This document shows positions 8,925-15,768 of a stretch of DNA of 34,804 bases, one piece after another (position 1 is the first letter of the stretch; each line of letters opens with the position of its first letter). Both the position numbers and the translations under genes were made by a program. The DNA comes from Lichenibacterium minor (GTDB taxonomy: Bacteria; Pseudomonadota; Alphaproteobacteria; Rhizobiales; Beijerinckiaceae), in NCBI RefSeq assembly GCF_004137685.1, contig NZ_QYBB01000040.1, positions 1 to 34,804 of the forward strand. The letters run 5' to 3'. Below the pieces are notes generated by a model that was given only the letters and a program-made list of their open reading frames with translations, made no database searches and had not been told where the DNA came from.

Positions 8925-9298
8925 TTCTGTCGGCTGAGGCCTTCTTGGATGCGGTGTCGTCAGCGCCCTCAGAAGCATTCTACCACGACGACCTGACTCC
9001 ATTCCTAATTTTGCACGAAGTTTCTGGACGGACGACCGCCGACGGGTCCGTCGTAACCGCATATAGGACGGAAGCGCTGGTGCGTTTCTGCCGAGCTCTC
9101 GGCGAGCAAGGAAGGCAGCGTCGCATCGGTATTCCCGCTTCCAGGAACGCCATTGCGGAGATGGCGCGCCACGTCCCCAACGCGTTCGTCGGGGAGACGA
9201 GGGAGTCGATGCAATGGTGGGTCGGGAGTTATCTTCGCCGCCATCGCGGGACCGACTGGACGAAGGATGACCACCTCCTGGCGGCCGGACACGATTAA
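8921..9298 (+). CDS. Hypothetical protein, second of an ATGA-coupled pair
   Basis: 125 residues from ATG 8921, which overlaps the previous stop by 4 bases. The same frame is open upstream but there it is antiphase to the previous gene, so the ATGA start is chosen. The protein looks soluble: an N-terminal helix (AEAFLDAVSSAPSEAFYHDD), a central helix rich in Arg (RTEALVRFCRALGEQGRQRR), and a Trp-rich C-terminus (SMQWWVGSYLRRHRGTDW). No family recognised. The compact pairing recalls two-gene cassettes, but no toxin, antitoxin or enzyme motif is visible. Confidence 0.5.
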   Translation: MILSAEAFLDAVSSAPSEAFYHDDLTPFLILHEVSGRTTADGSVVTAYRTEALVRFCRALGEQGRQRRIGIPASRNAIAEMARHVPNAFVGETRESMQWWVGSYLRRHRGTDWTKDDHLLAAGHD

Positions 9299-9555
9299 CA
9301 ATGCCGATGCGAGCACGACCTTGCTCCAGGTTTACCTTCCGCAGAAACCGGCTCCATCTTATAAAGGCAAGCGGACCCAGTCGAGCGAGCTCGCTCGGCC
9401 TGTCTCGATGCGGCGTCGATGCTTCGGTATTTTATCGTCGAAGGGGATCTTGCCCCTGACAAGGGTTGTACGGGTCCGACGAAGACCGCCCTGCGGGGTG
9501 ATAGGTTTGCGGCCGACCTTAAGGGCTTACGGCTAGCCTAAAGGTCATCAGGTCG
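9299..9555. other. Intergenic region with a 16-bp palindrome, upstream of the IS66 remnant
   Basis: CGAGCGAGCTCGCTCG at 9382-9397 is a perfect palindrome. A smaller hairpin AGGGG-ATCTTG-CCCCT lies near 9445-9462. Neither is followed by a T tract, so they are not clear terminators. The left end of the IS66 element should lie in the last 90 bases, perhaps near 9467, but its terminal repeat cannot be set without the lost right end. Confidence 0.35.
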
Positions 9556-10130
9556 ATGCGGGTCGAGGTTCTAAGCGGGGTTGAGCGCCGGCGTCAGTGG
9601 TCGGACGATGAGAAGGCCCGGATCATCGAGGAGACCCTGGTTCCGGGCGCGGGGTGGCCGAGGTAGCCCGGCGCAACGCGGTGAGTGCCAGCCTGGTGTT
9701 CGGTTGGCGTCGTCTGGCGCGCGACGGCCTTCTGGGACGGGGCGTTCCGGCGCTGGTCCCGGTCGAGATCGTGGCTCCCATCCCCGCGCTGCCGGCCCCG
9801 ACGGCACCGAGCGTGCCGCGCTCGAGGCGATCGGCCGGGCTGATCGAGATCGAGCTGCCGCAGGGGCGTCGCCTGCGGGTGGGGTCCGACGTCGACGGCG
9901 ACGCTCTGCGGCGCGTCCTCGACGCCCTGGATCGCCGATGATCCCGCTGCCGAGCGGCACCAAGGTGTGGCTGGCGATGGGCCACACCGACATGCGCAAG
10001 GGGATCGGCGGCCTGTCGCTGCTGGTGCAGGAGGTGCTCGGGCGCGATCCGTTCTGCGGCCACCTGTTCGTCTTTCGCGGCCGTCGGTCCGATTTGATCA
10101 AGATCGTCTGGCACGACGGCCAGGGCGGCT
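9467..10130 (+). mobile_element. IS66-family element, left-end remnant
   Basis: The order OrfA then TnpB, joined by ATGA, is the conserved left half of IS66 elements. OrfA carries a frameshift. TnpB stops matching its family after about 65 residues, near 10126-10131, and the large DDE transposase TnpC is absent. The right boundary falls directly against a TetR gene that has lost its N-terminus. The left boundary is an estimate. The element cannot move by itself. Confidence 0.75.
9556..9941 (+). pseudogene. tnpA: IS66-family accessory protein OrfA (TnpA), frameshifted
   Basis: The frame from ATG 9556 reads as the helix-turn-helix start of IS66 OrfA (VEVLSGVERRRQWSDDEKAR) but stops at TAG 9664-9666. 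The family sequence continues in another frame from about 9654 (VAEVARRNAVSASLVFGWRR) to the stop at 9941, including the late segment IELPQGRRLRVGSDVD. One extra base in the GCGGGGTGG run near 9649-9655 would restore a single ~128-residue frame. So it carries a one-base deletion or a sequencing error in a G run. It overlaps tnpB by ATGA. Confidence 0.75.
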
Positions 10131-10131
10131 G
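9938..10131 (+). pseudogene. tnpB: IS66-family TnpB, 3'-truncated
   Basis: About 65 residues of the small IS66 Orf2/TnpB protein are present. They begin MIPLPSGTKVWLAMGHTDMR and include the conserved GIGGLSLLVQEVL and DLIKIVWHDGQG segments. The family is normally 115-120 residues. After DGQG the expected LCLYxKRLExGRF is replaced by unrelated residues, because the DNA passes into a TetR gene. The raw frame runs on to 10294 without meaning. Start ATG 9938 overlaps the OrfA stop. Confidence 0.75.
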
Positions 10132-10677
10132 TTCCTGGATGGGGATGGAAGCCTGCCGTCGGCCGAGCGGATCGCGGCGGCTTGCGGACTCGCCAAGGGG
10201 ACCGTCTACCTCTACTTCTCGACCAAGGGGGCGATCTTCGCCGCTTTGCAAGCAGAGGGATGGAGCGGCCTCCTCAACGCTGTGGATGCGGTGAGCATCA
10301 GCGTTACCGGCTCACGCGAGGTGACGGTCTCGGCCATCATCGCAGGCTTGGTGGACCATCTCCGCGCACATCCTGAGTTGCTTCAACTCGACGCGCTCGG
10401 GCATAGCGTGATCGAGCCAAATATGACCGCCGACGAACTTGCGGCATTCAAGGCGGAGCAGATGGCGCTGCTGACAGTCTCTGCCAATCGGCTCGACTTG
10501 GCGCTTTCGCTCGGGTCGGGACGAGGGTTGTCAATCTTATTGAGAAGCTATGCACTGGTCCGGGGATTGTGGCAGTCCACGCCGTTCGCAAGAGGCGGCG
10601 AAGTCGTGACATTTGCCACCTCTCACACCGAGATTGCGGAAGCACTACACGAATACTGGCGTGGTGCCTTGTCATGA
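10127..10677 (+). pseudogene. TetR/AcrR-family regulator, 5'-truncated by an IS66 remnant
   Basis: The frame opens inside tnpB. From about 10127 it becomes a TetR HTH (DGSLPSAERIAAACGLAKG, then TVYLYFSTKGAIF), followed by a ~150-residue helical effector domain ending at TGA 10675-10677. The first helix and the start codon are missing. Any product would depend on starts in IS66 sequence, in frame from 9967. This is the second TetR in the window cut at the same place, just before the recognition helix, beside insertion-sequence DNA. Its former target is unknown. Confidence 0.7.
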
Positions 10678-11001
10678 CGGCTGATTGACCACAATACGGT
10701 TCCCCTCATCGAACGTGGAGCGAGAAGCTTGGAGCCGGTACGTGGCTGGGGAAACAGACAACCTCCGTCTCTAAAGAATACGTCCTGTTTATATTTTCGT
10801 GGAATGGCTTCATGGAGATATATAAACGGGAATGCTAATAGGCTTGAATTGCATTCCCCAGATACTCGGGAGTGCTGTGAAATAGCATGCATGGGTAGGA
10901 ATGATGGGTCCATCTTGGGTAAACCTAAAGCGAACTCGTCGGTGCGTGGCGTGGGAGCGAGTATCCCGGCCGCTTCCGAGAGAAGGATGGGGCTTTGTTG
11001 G
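10678..11001. other. AT-richer spacer with two inverted repeats and an IS-end-like motif
   Basis: No gene recognised. GTTTATAT at 10787-10794 pairs with ATATAAAC at 10820-10827, and GGGAATGC at 10828-10835 pairs with GCATTCCC at 10851-10858, so the two hairpins lie side by side. Near 10988 the sequence GGGGCTTTGTTGGCTAACC resembles the GGCTTTGTTG ends of some IS5-family elements, and the LysR stop codon lies within it. The composition is unlike the genes on either side, which suggests separate ancestry. Confidence 0.35.
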
Positions 11002-11979
11002 CTAACCGTGGTCGACAGTACCTCGAAAAGTTTCCGCCTCGTTTCGCTCAACGATCCGCCACTCCCGCGCAGCCTCGGCCAGTCCATCGAGGAGTGTCCG
11101 GACCCTCCGCGGCGTATGGCGGCGGGCGAGCCTGACGGCATGGATCGGTACCTCCGCAATACGCCGATCGGCAAGCAGCTCGACGACCCGACCCTCGCGC
11201 AGGTCGGCCAGCCCCGCCCAGCCGGGTAGCCAGGCAAGCCCCAGTCCCTGACGCATCATCTGCCAGGCACCGCCGACATCCTCCACGATCAGTCGCGGGC
11301 GAGGAATCACGCGAACGGGCGCCTCGTCGGCAGCCTCAGCGAATTGCCACGCAAGAAGTTGCCCGCTGGCGGGATCGCGGTAGCCGATCTGGTGGTGCCG
11401 TTCGAGGTCGGCGGGGTTGCGAGGCGCACCCATCGCTTCGACGTAGCGGGGCGTTGCGGCGAGCAGCCAGGGAAAGCTGCCGAGCGGCGTTGTGATCAGC
11501 CCCGGCTGACCGGTGAGCGCGCCGAAGCGGATGGACACGTCGATCCCCTCTGCGGCGAGATCGAGCGCTCCGTCATCGACTTTGAGGTCGAGTTCGATGT
11601 GTGGGCCGGCTCGGAGTAGCGCGGGCACCTGCCGTGCAAGGCAGGTGCGGATCAGCGGTGCCGGCGCGCTCAGCCGGATGCGACCGCCGTGCCCGTTCGA
11701 GGCAGCGTGGTCAAGCCTCGCTTCCAGGCGCTCTGCCTCGCGCAGCAGGTCGCGCGCGCCTTCGAGTAGTCGCTCGCCTTCAGCGGTCAGCGCCAGTGCA
11801 TGCGTGGATCGGTGGAGAAGCCGCACCCCGTGTTGCTGTTCGAACCGCGACACTGCCTTGGACAAGGCGGAGGTGGTGGTGCCCGCACGTCGCGCCGCTT
11901 CCGCGAACGACCCCGCCTCCACCACGCGCGCGAAGTGAAGCAGGTTGACGAGGCGCTGATAGCCGGCCGGTGTGGACAC
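11002..11979 (-). CDS. LysR-family transcriptional regulator
   Basis: 325 residues. The N-terminal winged HTH is typical (LLHFARVVEAGSFAEAARR, then TTTSALSKAVSRFEQQHG and RLLHRSTHALALTAEGERLL). A linker helix and a two-lobe periplasmic-binding-like effector domain follow (IRLSAPAPLIRTCLARQ; VDVSIRFGAL-type core; GLGLAWLPGWAG). It is closest in style to the DsdC/AaeR-like group that ends soon after the second lobe. Start GTG 11979; a GGAAGG lies about 14 bases upstream. No divergent target gene adjoins it; upstream are a tiny membrane ORF and a PilZ gene on the same strand. The 3' end abuts the IS-like motif near 10988, so the last residues may be altered. Confidence 0.88.
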   Translation of the reverse strand: MSTPAGYQRLVNLLHFARVVEAGSFAEAARRAGTTTSALSKAVSRFEQQHGVRLLHRSTHALALTAEGERLLEGARDLLREAERLEARLDHAASNGHGGRIRLSAPAPLIRTCLARQVPALLRAGPHIELDLKVDDGALDLAAEGIDVSIRFGALTGQPGLITTPLGSFPWLLAATPRYVEAMGAPRNPADLERHHQIGYRDPASGQLLAWQFAEAADEAPVRVIPRPRLIVEDVGGAWQMMRQGLGLAWLPGWAGLADLREGRVVELLADRRIAEVPIHAVRLARRHTPRRVRTLLDGLAEAAREWRIVERNEAETFRGTVDHG

Positions 11980-12041
11980 GATGGCAAGATAGTCCTTCCA
12001 CTTCAGAGGCTACAAGGCGAAATCGCTCCACACGCTACCCC

Positions 12042-12128
12042 TCACTCTCGCCCCAGCAGCACCAACCAAACGAAAAGAAAGAGAACGACCGCAACGAACC
12101 CGCCTACAATGAAACCCATACCAACCAC
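12042..12128 (-). CDS. Small single-pass membrane protein (28 aa)
   Basis: On the minus strand a GTG at 12128, with GGAG 8 bases upstream, opens a 28-codon frame ending at TGA 12042-12044. After four residues the product is one hydrophobic helix (GFIVGGFVAVVLFLFVWLVL) with a short polar end (LGRE). The length matches one membrane span. An ATG three codons in is an alternative start. It lies upstream of lysR on the same strand. The ribosome site and helix make it credible, but so short a frame can arise by chance; conservation would decide. Confidence 0.45.
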   Translation of the reverse strand: MVGMGFIVGGFVAVVLFLFVWLVLLGRE

Positions 12129-12370
12129 GTCGTCATCTCCAACTTTGAGATGACTTCGTATCGATCGTGAGTCGCATTTTGAACTCGGTATCTTTTTTTC
12201 GGGTTGTTTCCTCAAAGAGTGATTCTGCGTCGCAACATTAAACAGGAGTCCCTCGGACGTCAGCGGGCTCAGGAACCGTGTGCGAGCGAACCTGCGCTAC
12301 CTTGAGAACGGAGAGGAGGTGTCGAAGGATGGCAAGGGACCCGGCGCAATGTGGTGGCTCGCCTAGCCGA

Positions 12371-12775
12371 TCAAAGCACGACGTGTGGTCCGCACTCCTC
12401 CGCTTTGAGTGGCGTTTGAAACACGAGCACGATGCCATGCGCCACGCGCCGGCCCGGTGTCACAGGACGGGTACCGACTTTGGCGACCTCGTCGGCACGC
12501 AAGCTGGCTGTTTCGGGCTCGACGGCCACGCCTGTGCGAGACACGTTGATGATGCGTGCCGCCAATCGTTTGCCGCTCGTGGTCGTGAGGACAGTCGCGG
12601 TTTTGGCAGGCAAAAAGCGAGGCGCGGAGCGTGTCTCGCTCGGTTCGATGTCCTGGGCGTTGGGCAAGCCGCCAACGCTGGTTGTCCGGGAGAAAACGTC
12701 TCGCGGGATTGTTGATGTCGGAGCCTGATCCTTGGCGCCTCCGGCGCCTTTCCATAGCCGTCCGAACCCGATCAT
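12371..12775 (-). CDS. PilZ-domain protein, probable c-di-GMP receptor
   Basis: 134 residues, with a polar ~48-residue N-terminus and one PilZ beta-barrel. The c-di-GMP-binding signature is visible: RxxxR as RSAPR near residues 49-53, and (D/N)xSxxG as NVSRTG about 23 residues later (ARIINVSRTGVAVE). A closing strand VGTRPVTPGRRVAHGIVLVF follows. PilZ proteins change partner activity (motility, polysaccharide export) when c-di-GMP binds; no output domain is attached here. It sits 3 kb from the three GGDEF/EAL genes, which could set its ligand level (inference). Start ATG 12775, with only a weak ribosome site. Confidence 0.75.
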   Translation of the reverse strand: MIGFGRLWKGAGGAKDQAPTSTIPRDVFSRTTSVGGLPNAQDIEPSETRSAPRFLPAKTATVLTTTSGKRLAARIINVSRTGVAVEPETASLRADEVAKVGTRPVTPGRRVAHGIVLVFQTPLKAEECGPHVVL

Positions 12776-12856
12776 CTTTCGACACGCCTCGTCCGTTGCG
12801 GAATGAGCCTCGCACGATGAAACTTACGATTTCATCATTGTGTGTGGCGACCGAAG

Positions 12857-13864
12857 CTACCCACGCACGAAGCCATCAATGAGGTTTAGGCCCAGCAGTC
12901 GTTCCGAGACAAATAGGTCACTTGCCGAGATGGGCCCGATCCGGGAGAAAAGGTCGTTGAACGCCGATTTAGCGACGCGAAGGATGGAATCGGCCTCGTC
13001 GAGCGATACAGTCTCGAAACGAAAGGGGACTTGCAGGCCTCGTTGCACGAGATGACGGATGTCGCTGGCGATGACCGTGGCGATCTTTGGATATCCGCCG
13101 GTGGACTGCCGGTCGGCCAAGAGGACGAGGGGCTGCTGGTTCCCCGGGACCTGGATGCTGCCCAGGACGATTCCATCGGACACGATATTGAAATCGCCGG
13201 CATGCTCTATCGGAGGCCCTTCTAGGCGATAGCCCATGCGATCCGACTGCAGCGTGGTACGGTAGGGGCCGCGCAGAAAGTCCGCCTTGCCTCGTTCCGT
13301 GAAAAGGTCGTCCTGCGGACCCCAGACGACCCGGACCGGTCCGTCCGAGGCCGGCCAGAACTGACGATGGAGGGCGAGCGGGGTGCCTGCTGGAAGGGAG
13401 GTTTGCCGCAGCGCCAGGGACACTGGCGAGGTCAGTGCCGCGCCACCGATACCGGACCGCAGGTGGACGGAGCGACTGCCGAGCACGGGCTCGACGTCGA
13501 AACCGCCTGCGACCGCGAGATAGCCATAGACGCCGGACCGCGCTTGACCGACCACAAGGCGATCGCCCGGAGCGAGATCGATGGCTCGATATGCGCCGAG
13601 CGACCGGCCCTGAACCGTCACAGCAAAATCTCCTCCCGTCACTGCGACCCGACAGCTCCCGTCCGTCGCCTCATAGGAGCCGCCGATCAGCGCAAATTCG
13701 ACACAAGCTTCAACGTCCGCATTGCCAACGAGCCGATTGGCCAGGCGTAACGCGAGACCATCCATGGCGCCGGCCTCTGGTACCCCATAGCGGCCGTAGC
13801 CAGGACGGCCGAGATCCTGGATCGTCGAGGCTCCGCCCGACGTCACGATCCGGAGCGTCGTCAC
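12857..13864 (-). CDS. pxpC: 5-oxoprolinase subunit PxpC
   Basis: 335 residues, full length for the KipA/PxpC family (biotin-dependent carboxyltransferase-like fold). Typical features are the opening IVTSGGASTIQDLGRPGYG, the GVPEAGAMDGLALRLANRL segment, GGYPKIATVIASDI near the end, and several beta-rich repeats. With PxpA and PxpB it hydrolyses 5-oxo-L-proline to L-glutamate using ATP, clearing a damage product of glutamine and glutathione. Start GTG 13864 with GGAG 8 bases upstream; it overlaps the pxpB stop by four bases (GTGA), so translation is coupled. Last gene of a pxpABC operon. Confidence 0.9.
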   Translation of the reverse strand: MTTLRIVTSGGASTIQDLGRPGYGRYGVPEAGAMDGLALRLANRLVGNADVEACVEFALIGGSYEATDGSCRVAVTGGDFAVTVQGRSLGAYRAIDLAPGDRLVVGQARSGVYGYLAVAGGFDVEPVLGSRSVHLRSGIGGAALTSPVSLALRQTSLPAGTPLALHRQFWPASDGPVRVVWGPQDDLFTERGKADFLRGPYRTTLQSDRMGYRLEGPPIEHAGDFNIVSDGIVLGSIQVPGNQQPLVLLADRQSTGGYPKIATVIASDIRHLVQRGLQVPFRFETVSLDEADSILRVAKSAFNDLFSRIGPISASDLFVSERLLGLNLIDGFVRG

Positions 13865-14607
13865 GCCAACTTCTCCACATCGGCCGTGATGACACCCATA
13901 TCTGCCAAAGTGGAGAGGCGGGCGTGTTCTTCTTCCGAGATCGGCCGGAAACGAACGCGGTCTCCCGGCCTGAATAGGAAGGGGTCGGGCCGTCTGAGGT
14001 CGAAGGTGCGCAAGGGCGTGCGTCCGAGCATATGCCAGCCGCTCGGTGCCTCGATGGACGTGATCGCTGCCTGCAAGCCACCGACCGTGATGCTGCCCGC
14101 CGGGATGCGCTGCCGCGGGTCGAGGCGCCGGGGGGTGTGGAGCGCTTTCGTGAGGCCACCCAGATAGGCGAACCCCGGCGCGAAGCCGATCATGAACACC
14201 CGATACTCGACACTCGCATGCTGTCGGATCACCTCTCCGGGATCCAGACCATGAAGAGCCGCGACATGGTCGAGGTCTTCCCCGAAGTTGCCGCCATAGG
14301 CTACAGGAACGTGCCAGCGCCGAGTTGCAGGCTCCTCATCGATGGGAACGTCGGCGGCCAGCGTTGCGAGTTCCTGTGCTAAAGCCCTCCGGTCGGCCAC
14401 CAACGGATCGAAAACCACGAGCAGCGAACGATAGGTCGGCACCGTCTCGATCACCCCTGGCCATGCTGCTTCCTGGAAGCGCGCGTCGAGCGCCATCACC
14501 AGCCGGTTCAAGCGCGAGTCGACCACAGATCCGAACTCGACGACGAGGCCCCCTGTCCCGGCGACGCGGATCCGCGGGGAAGGATTGGGCGGGGTTGAGT
14601 CGGACAT
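13861..14607 (-). CDS. pxpB: 5-oxoprolinase subunit PxpB
   Basis: 248 residues from ATG 14607. Longer in-frame starts reach 14739 but would overlap pxpA. It belongs to the KipI/PxpB family. The N-terminal half carries VVEFGSVVDSRLNRLV and TVPTYRSLLVVFDP. The cyclophilin-like C-terminal half carries FMIGFAPGFAYLGGL, PRRLDPRQRIPAGSITVGG and the GWHMLGRTPLRTFDL tail. It forms the PxpBC part of the ATP-dependent 5-oxoprolinase. It starts 20 bases after the pxpA stop and overlaps pxpC by 4 bases. Confidence 0.9.
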   Translation of the reverse strand: MSDSTPPNPSPRIRVAGTGGLVVEFGSVVDSRLNRLVMALDARFQEAAWPGVIETVPTYRSLLVVFDPLVADRRALAQELATLAADVPIDEEPATRRWHVPVAYGGNFGEDLDHVAALHGLDPGEVIRQHASVEYRVFMIGFAPGFAYLGGLTKALHTPRRLDPRQRIPAGSITVGGLQAAITSIEAPSGWHMLGRTPLRTFDLRRPDPFLFRPGDRVRFRPISEEEHARLSTLADMGVITADVEKLA

Positions 14608-14627
14608 GCGGAGAGCTTGGTCTGCAC

Positions 14628-15401
14628 TCAGGCGCGCAGGATGTCGGCGAACGGCCGCAGTTCGGCGCCGCCCGCCTCCAACATCGTCCGGACGGTACGG
14701 GCCATGGCGACGGCTTGTGGGTTGTCGCCGTGGACACAAATCGTATCGATCTGCACCGGCAAGCGCCGCCCCGTGACCGTGGTGACGGCGCCGTCTTCCA
14801 CCATGCGCCGCACGCGTGCGGCAGCGGCTTCTGCATCGTGGGTCACGGCTCCTGCCACCTTTCGCGAGGTGAGGTTGCCGTCGTCGTTGTAGGTACGGTC
14901 GGCGTAGACCTCCCTTGCCAGGACAAGGCCCTCGCCGAGCCCGGCCCGTTCCAACGCCAATCCCGGCATTACCACAAGGATCAGGTCGCGGTCGATCGTC
15001 CGCACGGCCCGGGCGACCGCGGCGGCGAGGTCGGGATCAACCATCGCCATGTTGCCGAGTGAGCCATGTATCTTCACGTGGGCCAGCCGTACCCCAACGG
15101 AGGCCGCGACCGCCTGTGCGGCGCCGATCTGGTAGACCAACATTTTTTCGATGTCGGCGGGGCTGTCGCCGAGGATCGGCCGGCGCCCGAAGCCCCACAG
15201 GTCGAGAAAGCCGGGGTGAGCGCCGACGCTGACGCCGCGATCGCGTGCCGCCGCTATGGTGCGGTGCATGACGATCGGATCGCCCGCGTGGAAGCCGCAG
15301 GCGACGTTGGCCGAGGTGACGAGATCGAGCATGGCGTCGTCATCGCCCATGGTCCAGGCGCCGAAGCTTTCACCGAGATCGGTGTTGAGGTCGATCCTCA
15401 T
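14628..15401 (-). CDS. pxpA: 5-oxoprolinase subunit PxpA (LamB/YcsF family)
   Basis: 257 residues, close to the usual ~250. LamB/YcsF marks are present: IDLNTDLGESFGAW at the start, SANVACGFHAGDP, VGAHPGFLDLWGFGRR, VYADRTYNDDGNL and DTICVHGDNPQAV. The segment that is usually VKPHGALYN reads VKIHGSLGN here, so a proline and a tyrosine of a conserved loop are replaced. Activity may still be retained, but substrate handling could differ. First gene of the operon; the promoter should lie in the AT-rich stretch between it and the divergent GGDEF/EAL genes. Confidence 0.9.
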   Translation of the reverse strand: MRIDLNTDLGESFGAWTMGDDDAMLDLVTSANVACGFHAGDPIVMHRTIAAARDRGVSVGAHPGFLDLWGFGRRPILGDSPADIEKMLVYQIGAAQAVAASVGVRLAHVKIHGSLGNMAMVDPDLAAAVARAVRTIDRDLILVVMPGLALERAGLGEGLVLAREVYADRTYNDDGNLTSRKVAGAVTHDAEAAAARVRRMVEDGAVTTVTGRRLPVQIDTICVHGDNPQAVAMARTVRTMLEAGGAELRPFADILRA

Positions 15402-15768
15402 CGAAGGCTCTCGCTTCCTCGCTGATAGAGGCGATGGTTCGTGCGGCAGTTCACACTGACGAATGGCCGTATGACGGTTAACGGATCGGGTTCAAGATCT
15501 GGGCAGTCCTAAAGAAAGCTTCCCACTTCGAAGCCCTCATCCTAAAAGTTGTAAATTACTTATAAATAACTACTTTAAATTGCAATTCGAGATGAATGTC
15601 GGTTTCCACTGCCCTGATGAAGCGGCTCCGCTTGCCATCCAGGTTTCGCCCATACCCATTTTGATGCCTCGATGGGCCCGGAGAAGTCGTGATTTTCACC
15701 TCAGCTCAACGTGTTAGTAGCAACTTGATAGGAGGAATTGCAGGCCTTTCATCACAGCGATCACCTAC
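15402..15768. promoter_or_regulatory. Divergent promoter region between pxpA and the c-di-GMP operon
   Basis: A 367-base gap with no gene. About 15540-15595 is strongly AT-rich (CTTATAAATAACTAC), unlike its surroundings, and is the likely site of promoter elements. A strong GGAGGA at 15731-15736 lies 33 bases before the ATG of the plus-strand gene, too far to serve it. A TTG at 15738 would read a short 20-codon ORF that ends just inside the gene, which could be a leader; this is speculative. Confidence 0.45.

Noticed and set aside
12278..12715. Plus-strand frame opposite the PilZ gene, with an AGGAGG before an internal ATG (12330)
   Set aside because: The ribosome site is attractive, but the product is patternless and the minus strand has a clear PilZ signature.
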